DNA from: Crotophaga sulcirostris
Lineage: Eukaryota; Chordata; Aves; Cuculiformes; Crotophagidae
Assembly (NCBI GenBank): GCA_013397455.1
Contig: VYZB01000120.1
Coordinates: 2,054,420 to 2,118,419, forward strand
Reading direction: 5' to 3'
Length of the DNA stretch: 64,000 bases
This document shows, piece after piece, positions 40,101 to 51,199 of this stretch. Every line of letters starts with the position of its first letter. The first letter of the stretch is position 1. A program made the position numbers and the translations under genes. The notes beneath the pieces were generated by a model. The model was not told where the DNA came from. It did not search any database and was given only the letters and a program-made list of their open reading frames with translations.

Positions 40101-43099
40101 CTGTTAGGTACGGAAGTCTTCCCTGCTTAGCCTTTTGATGTGATTTTCAGTTGTAAGCTGATTCTGCTAGACAAGGTCTAGATATCCAGTTCTGAGCATT
40201 TCTTGCTATGCAAACTGAATACCTAGCTTACTGCTTGTCTCCAGAAAGGAGAGCAGCCAGACTGCTTGTGTTATCATTAATCATCAACCAGCTGATTATC
40301 TTGGGTCCTCCAGCTTGCACTCAATGAATCTACTAGAAGTTGGGGCAGAGGTTAGTTGTCTTCTGTGAAACTTGGGAGTTAGAACCTTTGCCTCACCTCA
40401 CGCGGTAACTACATGATTACAGTCTGCAAATGGTTGTGTCTGGCTTTCAGACTACTTCATTAAGAGTTAATTTATATGCAAGTTTGGTTTTCAGAAAGAA
40501 CAACACACATGACTGATCCACCCTATCATAAATTTTTATAATGATAAGGTGGTGCAGGCTCATCTAAAATTCCTTCCAAAGGCGGTGTCAGATTTTTACT
40601 TTAGTCATCCTAACCATCTTTTCCTTCCCTGTATTTTTGCTGTAGCAAGGCTTTGTTTACATGAGCTGGATCCTATGGTTCCACTCCCATACCCACCAGC
40701 ATTTTGCGACATATTGTAGATTATCATCACTAAAATTTCAGTTTCAGTTTTAAATTTTTTGTTAAGAAAGGTTTTATTTTCCTCAGAATTCTTTTCCTCG
40801 AAGCACCTTTCCTCAGCACTTCAGATTTGTGACTTATGGTATGAGGAGGCAGAAGTGCTTCAGAAACTGCTTTTTTGTGACTGTCTAGGAGGTGGCAGAG
40901 GGGAAAAGGAAAGGCAACAGGCATATAAAGCAGATTTGGGAGTCACTTGTCAGAAGGAAGAAACAGACATTGATCTCTGCTGATGAGGATGGAGGTGAGG
41001 GAGCCTTTAGAAATTAGCTAGCGTGTGGATGGCTAACGGGCTTGGCAGAGGTAATGAGCAGTACTGGGGAAAATTGTGATCCAGATAGAAGAAGATTTGG
41101 AGTAGGTCAGGATTCTTTATTTTCTTTCTCTTCCTCACATGATAAAAATGAATATGCTTACAGAGTTTTAAAAAATGCCAGAGAAGCAGAAGGTAGAGAA
41201 GGGCTGACGACAGCGCTGGTGAGAAGTCACGGTGCTTTGCTCTGCTTTATGCTGACATAACCGTGTGCATAATTGATCCAAGTGAAATACTGTGTACTCT
41301 TGCTGCCACCTTACCTTCTCGTGATGAAATCTAGGTAAAATGTTTGCAATCTACTATGTGTATCTAGAAGGTCAAACAACATGATGCCGTCAACACCTTA
41401 ACCCACAGGTGAGCAGTGTAGTGGTAATGCAACTTCCTTCAGAGCTCCTACCTCATACCTACCCTATAGCTATTTTCCTTAATAGATTTATGAGACCCTA
41501 TAATGTACTTTCAGGATCGGTGAGATGCAAGGCTCTTATACTGATAAATCTTCTATCACAAGCTAAGATCTTGCCTAGAGCTGACGACTAAATTGTGCTG
41601 ACTCAGGCAGTCATAACATGTAAAGTGTGTGGGTTTGCTGTTTGGTCAGGTGAAATTCGGGTAAAATCAGAGAAACCTCAGGAAAAAACAGATGTAGGGG
41701 GAAAGGCTGTGCTCAGTTTTGGCTTTATATTTTTTTTGTGTGTGTGCTACCAAAACTGCAACAGGAAATGCAGTGTTTCATAGGCACTTCATTGAAAGTG
41801 TTTGAAAATCTGGGTAGCTCTCTGGTGTCCAACTTTAGCTGACAATATTGCTTAACTTTTCCATTTTGCTGTACAGATAAAGGGGCAGAAGCTTTTCTTG
41901 CTGCAAGACACCCATTCTTAGGACCCAGTGGTCACTAATGCAGTTTTGGCATCCAAAAATCAGGCAGTTGGAATCTACTTGTGCGTCATATATAGTGATG
42001 AAGGTGGTTCCTCTACAGTCCATAAAATGGAGACCTCTTAGAAAATATTGTCATATCTCAGGCATTTGCACGTGAAAATGATACAGGAATTTCGTCTTGA
42101 GCTAGAATTTCAGTTGTCTGGTTTTCATACAGGCTGGGTTTCCTTTTGCATGGCCCCCCACCCTTTTTGAGAAGCATTTGGGCACACACTGATTTCAGTA
42201 TGCCAGGACTCCTGGAATATATACGTACATACATATACAGCTGGTGTTCTGAAAGAAATTTGTGCACAGATAATACTTTTCATAGTGTATTCAAACTGAA
42301 CGTTTGATTTGAGGGATGTGAAGTAGTCTGCAGGAAATAGGAGATTTAGTTCAGAAAGTTGGACTTGGGATCAATTGTCCTGAGCAACAAAGCTTCATTT
42401 CACTTTATATCTAGTTTTCTCAGAGTAAATTCAGGTTTAGCCGAGACATTCCTCTTGTACTCTGAGGTTAACCTGGTGAAACTATCCTTTTATGACATTT
42501 CTTGCAGCGTTTAATGTTTTCTTCTTACTTGTAACATTTTCCAATGCGATCATTTAGGAAGAGAAAGCTCACTGGGTTTTCTTTCTAAATGGGAAGAAGT
42601 TGTTTTAGGAGTGAGTTACAAGCCTGTGTTGAAAGTTACTCTTCTAACTCTCAAGTCTTTCAAATGAAAGTCAGTCTTTCAACAGTTTCTTTTTACCTGG
42701 GCTGAAAAAAACATCCTTGATTCACCAGATAGCTTGGGTTCATTAAAGATTAGTTGTCAGTTTCATTAATCATCTATTACTTTGTTACAACAATCACGAA
42801 ATAGTTCACAAAGAAAGACAGTAATGTTCAGTCCACCAGTTTTGTAAAGACATTTCCCAAAAAACAAATAATACGGAAGAAAACCATAAACTGCACAATT
42901 TGTCAAATTAGGTATTACTGTAAATTCTTAAAGTTGCTTAAAAATAGATGTCGCTCATATGTTAAACATAACTACTAAATTTAAGAGCAGATGCGTTGTA
43001 TAAGTATTTCAGTGTTTCAACAGTGATAAATAGATTTATATTTGTTCTAAACTAAATTCTTCTGGCGAAGTTTTTTACTTTGTTTCTATTGTGTTGCAG

Positions 43100-43250
43100 A
43101 CTCTCCTCCAGATTTTTGGTGTGGTGGCTGTGGCTGTGGCAGTGATTCCTTGGATACTCATTCCCTTAATTCCACTATTTGTTCTTTTCATTTTCCTTCG
43201 ACGATATTTCTTAGACACTTCAAGAGATATTAAACGTCTAGAATCCACAA
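43100..43250 (+). CDS. ABCC4: ABCC4 exon B (TM9-TM10 and start of cytoplasmic loop)
   Basis: The exon is 151 nt between acceptor ttgtgttgcag and donor gtatgt. It enters in phase 0 and leaves one base (A) that joins CT of the next exon as Thr. The peptide begins [20 protein letters not shown] and continues into a second hydrophobic run [13 protein letters not shown], then [17 protein letters not shown]. The two hydrophobic runs are TM9 (begun in the previous exon) and TM10, separated by a short Pro-Trp turn. The RRYF...TSRDIKRLE stretch is the start of the long cytoplasmic helix of transmembrane domain 2 and is characteristic of ABCC proteins. Compared with remembered human ABCC4, substitutions are conservative and mostly within the membrane segments. 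Confidence 0.97.
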
Positions 43251-43875
43251 GTATGTAGTTTGGCAGGATTAAATTTAGTTTTAACCCTGCTTTTTATTAT
43301 GTGAAATGCTAGTATTGCATAGACAATCTATAAAAGTTTTTTTCTTTTACTGTGCGAATAACTTCCTTACTGCCTTGGTTCTCAACTAGTGAATTACATG
43401 CTCAACTCCTGTTTTGTGAAATGACAGTCAGTTTAACTATCTGTAAGCAGAGATAGTTAAGAAGAAGCTCAGTTGCTGGTCTTTGGGACCTTGCATGCAC
43501 ATATTAATGATGTTTCTGACCTAATCTGACTCTTGTGCCTGACTTCAGCTTGACTATGATGTGAAATATTAAGCATTATGAATAACAAACATGGGTGCCT
43601 CATGTCATTAATAAAGCTCAAAGAATTTCTTCAGTGACATCTATTGTTAAATACATAAGACATTTTTGTGTAAATTAATCTGCCTGGCTGTCTGACTGAT
43701 TCCAATTGACTAAGAGGACTTTGGTTAAAAATACTGTATATTTATTCTAAGAGGATGCAGTACAGTAACTTGTATGGTTAACTATAAAGTAGTAGGATTA
43801 AAGATTAGTGTGGTATAAAAAGAATTAAATGCTGTCCTTTAGCTATTGCTAAGTTTCTCTCATTTCCCTTTGTAG
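43251..43875 (+). other. ABCC4: ABCC4 intron (625 bp)
   Basis: This is a phase-1 intron with donor gtatgt and acceptor tttccctttgtag. It holds no repeat or open frame that I recognise. Confidence 0.95.
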
Positions 43876-43995
43876 CTCGAAGTCCAGTGTTCTCCCACTT
43901 GTCATCATCCCTCCAGGGGCTTTGGACTATTCGGGCTTTGAAAGCAGAGGAAAGGTTTCAAAAATTATTTGATGCACACCAAGACCTCCACTCAG
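43876..43995 (+). CDS. ABCC4: ABCC4 exon C (cytoplasmic coupling loop)
   Basis: The exon is 120 nt, phase 1 at both ends, so its removal would keep the frame. With the split Thr it reads [20 protein letters not shown], then [20 protein letters not shown], then a split Glu. [19 protein letters not shown] is one of the most conserved stretches of ABCC transmembrane domain 2: it belongs to the intracellular loop that carries the coupling helix contacting a nucleotide-binding domain. Acceptor is ctttgtag and donor gtttgt, the latter weaker than its neighbours. Human ABCC4, from memory, has Tyr for the Leu in RALKAEE. Identity is secure. Confidence 0.97.
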
Positions 43996-45842
43996 GTTTG
44001 TGATGAATTGATGTGAAAAATCAAATACTTTGCTCTGTAGGAGGGAAATATCTTCTGCCCTTAGTGACATTTATATAATATACACTAAAATTAGTAGGAG
44101 CTGTACATTTGTCTCTTTAGGGTAAGATTTCTCTAATAGAACAAAAAAGTTATTATCTGTCTAGATTCTGAGAGCTTACTTTGGGCTGTAATATAATTTG
44201 AGATACCCATGCATATGTTTTAACAGTGTCTAAGACAAACATTTTAAAGTATGCCTGAAAAGAATATTTAAATAATCATTTTTGACATTTTCCTCGATTC
44301 TATCTTAAAAGAGAGAGGGGGGGGGAAACAAGCTGTATTATGAAGCCTTTAATATTGAGTAGTGTGCTAGTAGTGGGCAGGGATGATTGTTATATTGAAA
44401 AAGTTTCATAAATCTCACCTCCTTTTTACTTAGAGCAGCTTTCAAGGCTCAAATCTAATATATGGTATTAATATGACCAGAAGGTGTAAAATATTAGTTT
44501 TTTACAAGCATAAGTAATATAATTCAGGTTTGTGCTGTGATTCTTTACCTTATGTCAATTAAATGTTCTCTATTACAATGTTTTTCAAGATGTAGCAGAA
44601 TGCAATTTTGCAATTTTGTTTTTATTAGGTAAGACCTTGAATTTCCTCTGTCCTAAGACATACAAGTGTATTCTATGGCTTTTTTGTAATTCATATACTT
44701 CCAAGGTTTCAGACCAGACCACTTCATCTTTTCTGAAGTACAGTTTATCACAGGCTGTAGAATCATGCCCAGTGACCTCCGTGTTGAGCCCACTACCTTG
44801 TAACTGGGGAAACATGTCTTCCACGGGAGGCACACCTAGCATTGAATTCCCTATTTCTTAATATTTTCAAGTCACTAATTATCTGACCAAATTGGTTTTA
44901 CAGTAGCTGCTAGAGAGGGAACACAAAGTTGTTTTTTAAGCTTTGTATTAAAAGACGTCTTTAATTGATAAACTGCACATAAAAGTTTCATCATACAAAG
45001 AGGACTGTGAACTTTTATCTTTTGGCAGTTTTAAGGTTAGATCTAAGGAACATAAACACACTATTTTCCAGTGGATTTTACGCATGTCTCTAACTAAACT
45101 GTCAGTAACATTTCTTCTGGGCAGTTCACCTGCTTTTGAGATCAAGCTTCAGTGCTTGTAGTTGCACTCCTTTGTGTACCTACATGCTTCGTCTTGGTAT
45201 CTTTCCTACCAGAGGATTTGGGATATACCAGCTTGCTTAGTGTATGTGTGGGCTTTGGTCCTCAAAGGGAATATGAGCCAGCAGCGTGCCTGGGCAGCCA
45301 AGGCAGCCAACAACACCTGGGCTGTATTAACAGGAGCACAGCCAGTGGAAGGAGGAAAGTGATTATCCCCCTCAGCACTTGTTAGCCCACTGCATCCAGT
45401 TTTGGACCTCCAGATAAAGACTTAGCTCTGGCAGTTGTGTTGTGATACCTTCTAACTAAAAGCTTGTAGGCTGTAGTCCAGGTGCAGAAAATATAGTTAT
45501 TATTCTGCTTTTTTTGCAAGACTCCCAAGTCCACTAGAGTTAAGAAGAGTCTTCCCTTTTACATAAGTCATCCATGCCTCAACCTTGAACATTTTTCTTT
45601 TTTTCTTCTTGTTACTGGTTGCTATACTTGCTGTGATTGCTATTAGTGTGAAAAATAGGTTAGGTCATTTCAAGAAAACTGAACAATATTCTGATCATCA
45701 TCAGTCTGTATAGACATGCACTTGAAGATGGCAACAGGGTTTTTTTAACAACTTAGAATATCAACGGGAATTAATGTAATAATTATACAGCTTATTTTTC
45801 TAATAATCCATTGTTCTTATGTCTTGGTAAAATACACTTTAG
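43996..45842 (+). other. ABCC4: ABCC4 intron (1847 bp)
   Basis: This is a phase-1 intron with donor gtttgt and acceptor acactttag. It contains a G-rich purine tract near 44311-44327 and a sense-oriented CR1 fragment, listed separately. Overlapping short open frames near 44585-44861 on both strands resemble no protein I know. Confidence 0.95.
45265..45425 (+). repeat. CR1 LINE ORF2 3' fragment, sense
   Basis: ATGAGCCAGCAGCGTGCCTG, then GGCAGCCAAGGCAGCCAACA, then AGCACAGCCAGTGGAAGGAG, AAGTGATTATCCCCCTCAGC and CACTGCATCCAGTTTTGGAC all follow in order the reverse-transcriptase 3' part of CR1 ('atgagccagcagtgtgccca...ggccaa...agtgattgtccccct...agttttgggcc'). Orientation is the same as ABCC4. Internal deletions relative to the consensus break the frame, so this is a dead fragment. 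CR1 is the dominant LINE family of birds and other sauropsids. Confidence 0.85.
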
Positions 45843-45953
45843 AGGCCTGGTTTCTATTTTTGACAACCTCGAGGTGGTTTGCTGTGCGTCTGGATGCCAT
45901 CTGTGCCATTTTTGTTATAGTGGTTGCTTTTGGTTCACTGCTTCTCGCCAAGA
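45843..45953 (+). CDS. ABCC4: ABCC4 exon D (TM11)
   Basis: The exon is 111 nt, phase 1 at both ends. With the split Glu it reads [20 protein letters not shown] followed by [17 protein letters not shown] and a split Thr. The [18 protein letters not shown] segment is the second long cytoplasmic helix of transmembrane domain 2 returning to the membrane; [16 protein letters not shown] is TM11. Acceptor is acactttag, where a tandem AGAG follows the T-run, and the first AG is the one that keeps frame. Donor is the strong gtaagt. Human ABCC4, from memory, is nearly identical, including the [10 protein letters not shown] block, which lines the substrate pathway in this family. Confidence 0.97.
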
Positions 45954-47425
45954 GTAAGTACAGATGTTAGAAAAAGTTCACCCAGTAATTACCATGTATA
46001 GTAATGTCTAATCCTTTTTCATAGTTTACTGTTTCTAATTGTTTAAAGACTGTAATTAAGTTAAATGTTTCTTCCTAGATCATGATCTCTTCCTCAGTCT
46101 AGGGCATTGGGGTTGTATCTGCTTTCCTGCAAATACTGGAAGCAGTTCAGACATCTTCCGGGCTTAGGCATGCATCTCCTATCATCCCCAAATGTGCAAA
46201 CAAACTTGCAGATCTGTAGGCTTCACTTTGTTATTGCTCTGAAAGCCAGGATCTCAACAAATCTTTTTCCTCACCTTTGACTTTCTTTTTGGGGCCTACA
46301 GAGCTTTGCTTTTCATACTGAAACACCCACAGAGCTGCTTCATAAAAGCTTTTTTCCTTTCCATGTATGGCACAATAGGCCAAAAGGGAAGCTAAAATTC
46401 TTAGGGGTACTCTCCTAATATCTGGGATCAGCAAGATGGCCAGTTCTAGAAAAAAATCACCTCATAATAATACATTTTATGTTCAGTGTCACTCACAAAC
46501 TGTCATTAGTGTATGCATCATCCAGGATATAATTGGGTTAGATGTACTAAAATGAGATAGTCATCTAAAATATGAAGGAAGAAGTAATTATCTTGGACGT
46601 GAAAATTAGTGCTAATTTGCTGGTTTTGTTTCTTTTCTTGTTCCTTTGGATAAGTTCAGTACATGCGTGTGTTTTTTAAAATTTGAACACTATGCAGCTC
46701 AACACTGAAAATTTTCAGCTAGGTTTGATGTTGTTACTATGCAAAAAGACTAGACAAAACAATGGTCTTGAATCTTTCCTTGCCTCTGGATAAGGAGTAG
46801 CTCTCTTGAAGTCAATAGAGCTACACTAGGGTAACGCTCAAGTAAGACAGAGGGCAGTCATGCTTAATATTAGGGCAGACAGAATTTATTTTCTCAGAGT
46901 GGCCCCACTGAACACAATATATGCTTATATACAGAGGAAGAAATATTCTGTCCTGTTACTTTATCTGATCACTTACAAGTGTACAAAGTTGATATAAATG
47001 TTTGTAACTTGTTTTGAGATCATTTTACGCTCATTTTTTGCTTAGGTTTAGGGGCTGATCTAATTCCCTTAGAAAAAGTAGAAAGTTACTATTGCTCAGC
47101 CAGATAGGGATAACTCTAACAAGCTATGTAAGTATAGTCTTGAAACTGAACCTTAGTTTTTTGATAAAATGCCAGGCCAAGGAGAATTAACATTATCTTT
47201 TCAAATATACAATTTCCAATAAATACCAAAAAAAGAAAAGCAGGAAGTAGCTTTTCTGCCTGGAGCTACTCATTGCACAGATGGCAAGTAAAGTGCAACA
47301 AAACAAAACTCTGGCTGTGATGCTTCCATTGTGTAAGTAACCTCATCAAGGTGAAGTTAACTAGGATTTTGTGTAATTACCAATGTATATATTTGATTAT
47401 CTTTTTTTTTTCCTTTGTTCTGCAG
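45954..47425 (+). other. ABCC4: ABCC4 intron (1472 bp)
   Basis: This is a phase-1 intron with donor gtaagt and acceptor ctttgttctgcag preceded by a long T-rich tract. A weakly supported ancient repeat fragment sits near 46801-46860. Nothing else is recognised. Confidence 0.95.
46801..46860. repeat. Possible ancient amniote interspersed repeat fragment
   Basis: TTGAAGTCAATAGAGCTACA followed by GTAACGCTCAAGTAAGACAG and GGGCAG resembles a motif ('tgaagtcaatggagctac...agtgtaagtgagggcag') that recurs in slowly evolving sauropsid genomes as part of an old dispersed element. I cannot name the family with certainty and only this core is visible. Confidence 0.3.
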
Positions 47426-47526
47426 CCTTGAATGCTGGGCAGGTTGGTTTGGCACTATCCTATGCAATAACCCTCATGGGAACATTCCAGTGGGGTGTTA
47501 GGCAAAGTGCTGAAGTTGAAAACCTG
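47426..47526 (+). CDS. ABCC4: ABCC4 exon E (TM12)
   Basis: The exon is 101 nt; it enters in phase 1 and ends in phase 0. With the split Thr it reads [20 protein letters not shown], then [34 protein letters not shown] is TM12, the last membrane helix, with the helix continuing into the cytosol as VRQSAEVEN, which leads into the linker to NBD2. Acceptor is ttctgcag and donor gtaatg. Reading on through the donor adds about 16 codons before a stop at 47575-47577. From memory, human ABCC4 has Cys where this protein has Gly in FQWGVRQ, at a position just inside the membrane. Confidence 0.97.
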
Positions 47527-48676
47527 GTAATGTTTATTTCATCCTTTTCACCTCTTGGTTCCTTTTTGTGGTTGTGACATGAGACCCGAAGGATGGGCTT
47601 GTTCTTAATTAATTTAGGCCCTTAATACCTTAGCAAGTGAGTGAGGCACTGCTTACAGTCCATAAAGAAAAATAGCCTCTTCTAGGGTATAATTTGTCTG
47701 ATGGATTTTGGGTATCTATTGAGATGAATTGCACCCAGTAACTGTTCCTCTCTGTTCATAGTAAGAGAGGCATTATAATCTCCCTTTACAGCAGAAAGGA
47801 GACTGTGTAGTTGCAGTGTAGACATTGCAACTTGCTAAAATTACAAGACATTATTCCCTCTCTATATGTAAGATTTTTTTTTTCTGTTAGATTGGGTATT
47901 TTTAATTTATTATTATTTATTATTGCATTTAAAAACTTGATTTATATCCCATCTGTAGGGTCCTAGTGGTTCATGGTAAAGGCTTATGTTTTGTTAATTT
48001 GTTGTACGTTAACAAATATTTGAAATTATTTGTTTACGGTCATCTGAGGGGATTGTACATTTTCCAAAACAGATGAAGTAAAATGCCTTCCACCAATTTT
48101 CAATATTTACTAGAATGTTCTAGTTTGCCTATTTACTTTCTTAATTTTATAGATAAGAAAAAAGACTATAAAAAATGTACTGAGCATAAACCTGGGGATT
48201 TTTTCTGTTGTGCTGACAGCTGAAGGTTACTTGTGATTATGATTTGGTGACCGTAGCCTAGGAAATACACGTAGTCTTTTTGTAGATTACAAGGCCATGT
48301 TTAATAGCAGATAAAATTAATAAAAACGTTAGATTTGTATTTTTTTTTGTCTAATATATTTCTTCTTCAGAGCACTTTACAGACATGAGTAAACTAGTGG
48401 TGACAGACATTGGTGTGAAAAGGAAAGGAAGCTTTCAGGATTTTTCAAACAATTTGGGAAGTTTTGAAAGCATCAATCTGTGGAACTCTCATGTAACGAG
48501 TTACCCTCTTGAAGGCTGTGATTCAGAAATACTTAGGAGGAGAAACACAATCCACATCAAACTCTGGAATAATTTGCATTGAATCTTTGTAGTAAAAATA
48601 CACACACACATGCATACATATATATGCATGCAATAAGCTGAAATTTAGGTATATATGTCTTCTTTCTTCCCCTTAG
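47527..48676 (+). other. ABCC4: ABCC4 intron (1150 bp)
   Basis: This is a phase-0 intron with donor gtaatg and acceptor ttcttccccttag. It contains an open frame at 48385-48582 preceded by a good pyrimidine tract and AG at 48369-48370, and a CA/TA-rich simple tract at 48600-48633. Neither resembles a known coding exon. Confidence 0.95.
48600..48633. repeat. CA/TA-rich simple repeat
   Basis: A short ACACACAC run passes into alternating ATGCATACATATATATGCAT, about 40 bases ahead of the exon F acceptor. This is simple sequence, likely length-variable. Confidence 0.8.
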
Positions 48677-48868
48677 ATGATATCAGTTGAAAGAGTAATG
48701 GAATACACAGAACTTGAAAAAGAAGCTCCTTGGGAAACCAACAAGCATCCGCCACCTGAATGGCCAAGCCAAGGAATGATAGCATTTGAAAATGTTAACT
48801 TCACTTACAGTCTAGATGGACCTTTGGTGTTAAGACATTTGTCTGTTTTAATTAAACCAAAAGAAAAG
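48677..48868 (+). CDS. ABCC4: ABCC4 exon F (linker into NBD2, A-loop)
   Basis: The exon is 192 nt, 64 whole codons, phase 0 at both ends. The peptide starts [20 protein letters not shown], continues through [20 protein letters not shown], and ends [21 protein letters not shown]...EAPWE is the linker joining transmembrane domain 2 to NBD2, conserved throughout the ABCC family. [12 protein letters not shown] is the first strand of NBD2; the Tyr at 48806-48808 is in the A-loop position that stacks on the adenine of ATP. Acceptor is ttccccttag, donor gtacgt. The open frame continues past the donor to a stop at 48968-48970, so retention of the next intron would truncate the protein before Walker A. 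The internal ATG at the exon start is not a translation start. Confidence 0.97.
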
Positions 48869-49356
48869 GTACGTATGTGGCTATCTTTGGCCATTCACAA
48901 ATTAAGCAAAGATGATAAGTTGCCAAAAAGCTTTGTGATAAAAATACTTTACAAAATATATGGATGTTAGGAAGTTAGTAAGTATTATTTTAAAAAATGA
49001 ACATTACTCATATTTAGTAACAAAAATCAGAGCCTATTTATTTCCTGTGAATATAAATGCATCTGGGAACGTGACATCTCTCTCAAAGTGAAGGGTTAAA
49101 CATAATCGATAATTTTCCACTGTAATTTGAGTTTCATCAGAAAATGGCAATCATACAAAATATTGACTAAGCCCAAAACGTCCATTCAAATCCAAAGCAA
49201 ATGGAGCTGCACTAGGAAATTGGGGGTTCTATAGAGGGAATATAAATGGAACGAAAGATGTCAACTGACAAAGGTGAGCAGAGACAATTGAAAATAAGGA
49301 ATGTACATGCTCTTGCACGGAGCCCCAAATGGAAGAGAGAAGAAAGAAATACAAAT

Positions 49357-49524
49357 CAATTGCATAACTTCAGAATTGGGGATTCTATTTCAGTTCCTTT
49401 CGGCTACCAATCCAATTAACTGTTACCATTAATTAGATTGGTAGCCAAAAGAAACATAGAAATAAGTCTATTCCTGCTCTGCAAATTTGACTCTTCCTCC
49501 CCAATTTTGACGCTATCCCAATTG
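49357..49524. repeat. Nested inverted repeat (foldback-like structure)
   Basis: The inner arms, 26 bases each, lie at 49394-49419 and 49429-49454 around a 9-base loop. They match at 23 of 26 positions, including GGCTACCAATC and its reverse complement, and all three differences are C/T, so RNA from the minus strand could pair throughout using G:U. Outer arms at 49357-49382 (CAATTGCATAACTTCAGAAT...) and 49498-49524 (reverse complement CAATTGGGATAGCGTCAAAA...) also match roughly, with about 32 extra bases in the downstream half. This could be a decayed foldback transposon or a hairpin RNA precursor. No target-site duplication was evident. Confidence 0.75.
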
Positions 49525-50412
49525 CAAGAGTACTGCAGGGAAGATCTCCCCCACAGACAAAATTAAATTAGAGCCCTGCAGTGTTAATTCGTGCTTTGCT
49601 ACATTTCAAATGCACATGTACTTTTTTGATTAGGATATCTTCCCTAGGAGGCTGGTTCAACTCTCTACAATCATTGCCCTGGCCTCATTTGTAACATGCT
49701 TTTCCATTCAGTCCCAAACCTGTTTCGTTCCTCAAGTGGACCTTTTTAATAACATGCATGTTACAAGAATTCAACCCAGCTTTGCTGCATGGAGATGATC
49801 TCATGGAATTAGGTATGGGTGAGTTAAAAATGGTGCTTAAGAAGAAGAGCAATAGGGGTATTTATCTACTCTCTCCTTTTCTTGCCTATGGGCCATCTCT
49901 CTAGCTGTTATATATCGCTCCAGTATAATAGCAGACAAGAAGATTTACATTTCTTAGTGAGACACAAAAGTAAAATAAAATAAAAAACGGAAGCAAGAGA
50001 TATTAGCAATGTATGACTCAGTCCTTGGTGAGGGCAGGAGCGGGAGGGATGACTGAGGGGTTTTATTTTTGCTGAGTGGTTGTGCTGCGGTTTTGTCATC
50101 CTGAAGTGAATTTGCCCAGCTTGAAACTATTGCCAAGGACTACTTCATGTTTGTTTTCTATGATGTTTTGCACAATGCTGCAGTAGACTGCCACTGTGTG
50201 AAATAAATCTCTCAAGCATCTGGGCTGCTTATATTGGTTTTAATTATGAGGAAGCGTCTCTTCAGAACCAGGTTTCCAGATCCGCCAGGGATTCTTCCCA
50301 TGCGGCTGTCAGTGAGAGCTCTTATGCATGTTCAGACCCCGGCTCATACAGACTTCTGGTGCAGTGCCACTGGCAGGATGAATAAGTTTAAAGTCCTGCT
50401 ATGCTTTGTAGC

Positions 50413-50430
50413 TTTTTTTTTTTTTTTTTT
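50413..50430. repeat. T18 homopolymer
   Basis: There are eighteen consecutive T followed by AG. It resembles a splice acceptor by chance, but no coding segment related to ABCC4 follows it. Confidence 0.9.
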
Positions 50431-51185
50431 AGCCACCCCAGCACCCAGTTTGGGAAGCTGTAGGTACTGTAAGAATTACTAGCGGATCACTCGCAGATTA
50501 GAATTGCTTTTCATCTGCTTATCTCAGTGTTTAGTGTTACCCTACGGTCAAAGCAGAGTAGGAAGGACCCTCTGTTTTAACCATCTTTGCTAATGCAGCA
50601 TAGTCTGCTGGAGACAGACCAGGGAGTCCTCATGTCAGGAGCTCTGTGAGCCACTGACTGTACTTAACCTTGTCAGCTACTATAAAGGTTAGCATGTGCA
50701 GCCTTGGGTTTTAAACATCATTGTCTATGTTTTAGGGTGCTTATGAATGCTTATTGACTAATATATTGTTAAATGCGCCTTGTTATGAGAGATCTTACAT
50801 CTGAGGGTATGGCTGCATGAAAAAGTTAGGAAGGTGAGGGTCTAGATTTACAGCCTGGCAGCTGTTGGCATAAGTACTCTCGCAGCGTAGCACGAAAGGG
50901 AGATTGCCTGAGGGACAGCAAAGACACGGGCAGTTTCAGTGACTGCTGACATGCTGCAAAACTCACTCTTATTTTTTTGTGCAGTTTACTTTGAAGTACA
51001 AGTGATGCTTTTGTAATGATGAGCGCGGCGTAGCAGGTGTACTCCTGTGTGTGCACACATGGGTTACATCGGGCAACAGAATTCTGGCCGTATGATTCCT
51101 GTTTGGTGGCTGGGACTCCCATTTGCAGACCGATGCTGTGTTTGCTCTGGCTGTGAACAAGGCCCTCAGAAGAATACAATGTATT

Positions 51186-51199
51186 AAAAAAAAAAAAAA
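51186..51199. repeat. A14 homopolymer
   Basis: There are fourteen consecutive A in the intron, with no recognisable retroelement body attached. Confidence 0.9.

Larger units (their letters stand above)
25152..43099 (+). other. ABCC4: ABCC4 large intron (17.9 kb)
   Basis: This phase-0 intron runs from donor gtaatt to acceptor ttgtgttgcag. It is by far the largest complete intron in the window. It contains a CR1 fragment, a small hAT-type element with target-site duplication, a run of N, an A-rich tract and homopolymers, listed separately. The longest open frame in it (33025-33567, 180 codons) matches no family I know. No other exon-like conserved coding segment was recognised. Confidence 0.9.

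Noticed and set aside
45152..45385. 77-codon open frame, + strand
   Set aside because: It reads the CR1 fragment out of its original frame; not a gene.
47755..47845. Possible MIR core (TTATAATCTCCCTTTACAGC)
   Set aside because: A single short block of similarity without colinear flanking blocks.
48677..48679. ATG at the start of exon F as a translation start
   Set aside because: It is an internal Met codon directly after a splice acceptor, and the ABCC4 frame continues from exon E into it.
48869..48970. Coding extension after exon F
   Set aside because: This is intron read-through past a clear gtacgt donor; the homologous protein continues instead in exon G with [13 protein letters not shown].
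50411..50433. T18 plus AG as a splice acceptor of a missed exon
   Set aside because: Exons F and G join exactly in frame and sequence across this intron, so no coding exon is missing here.
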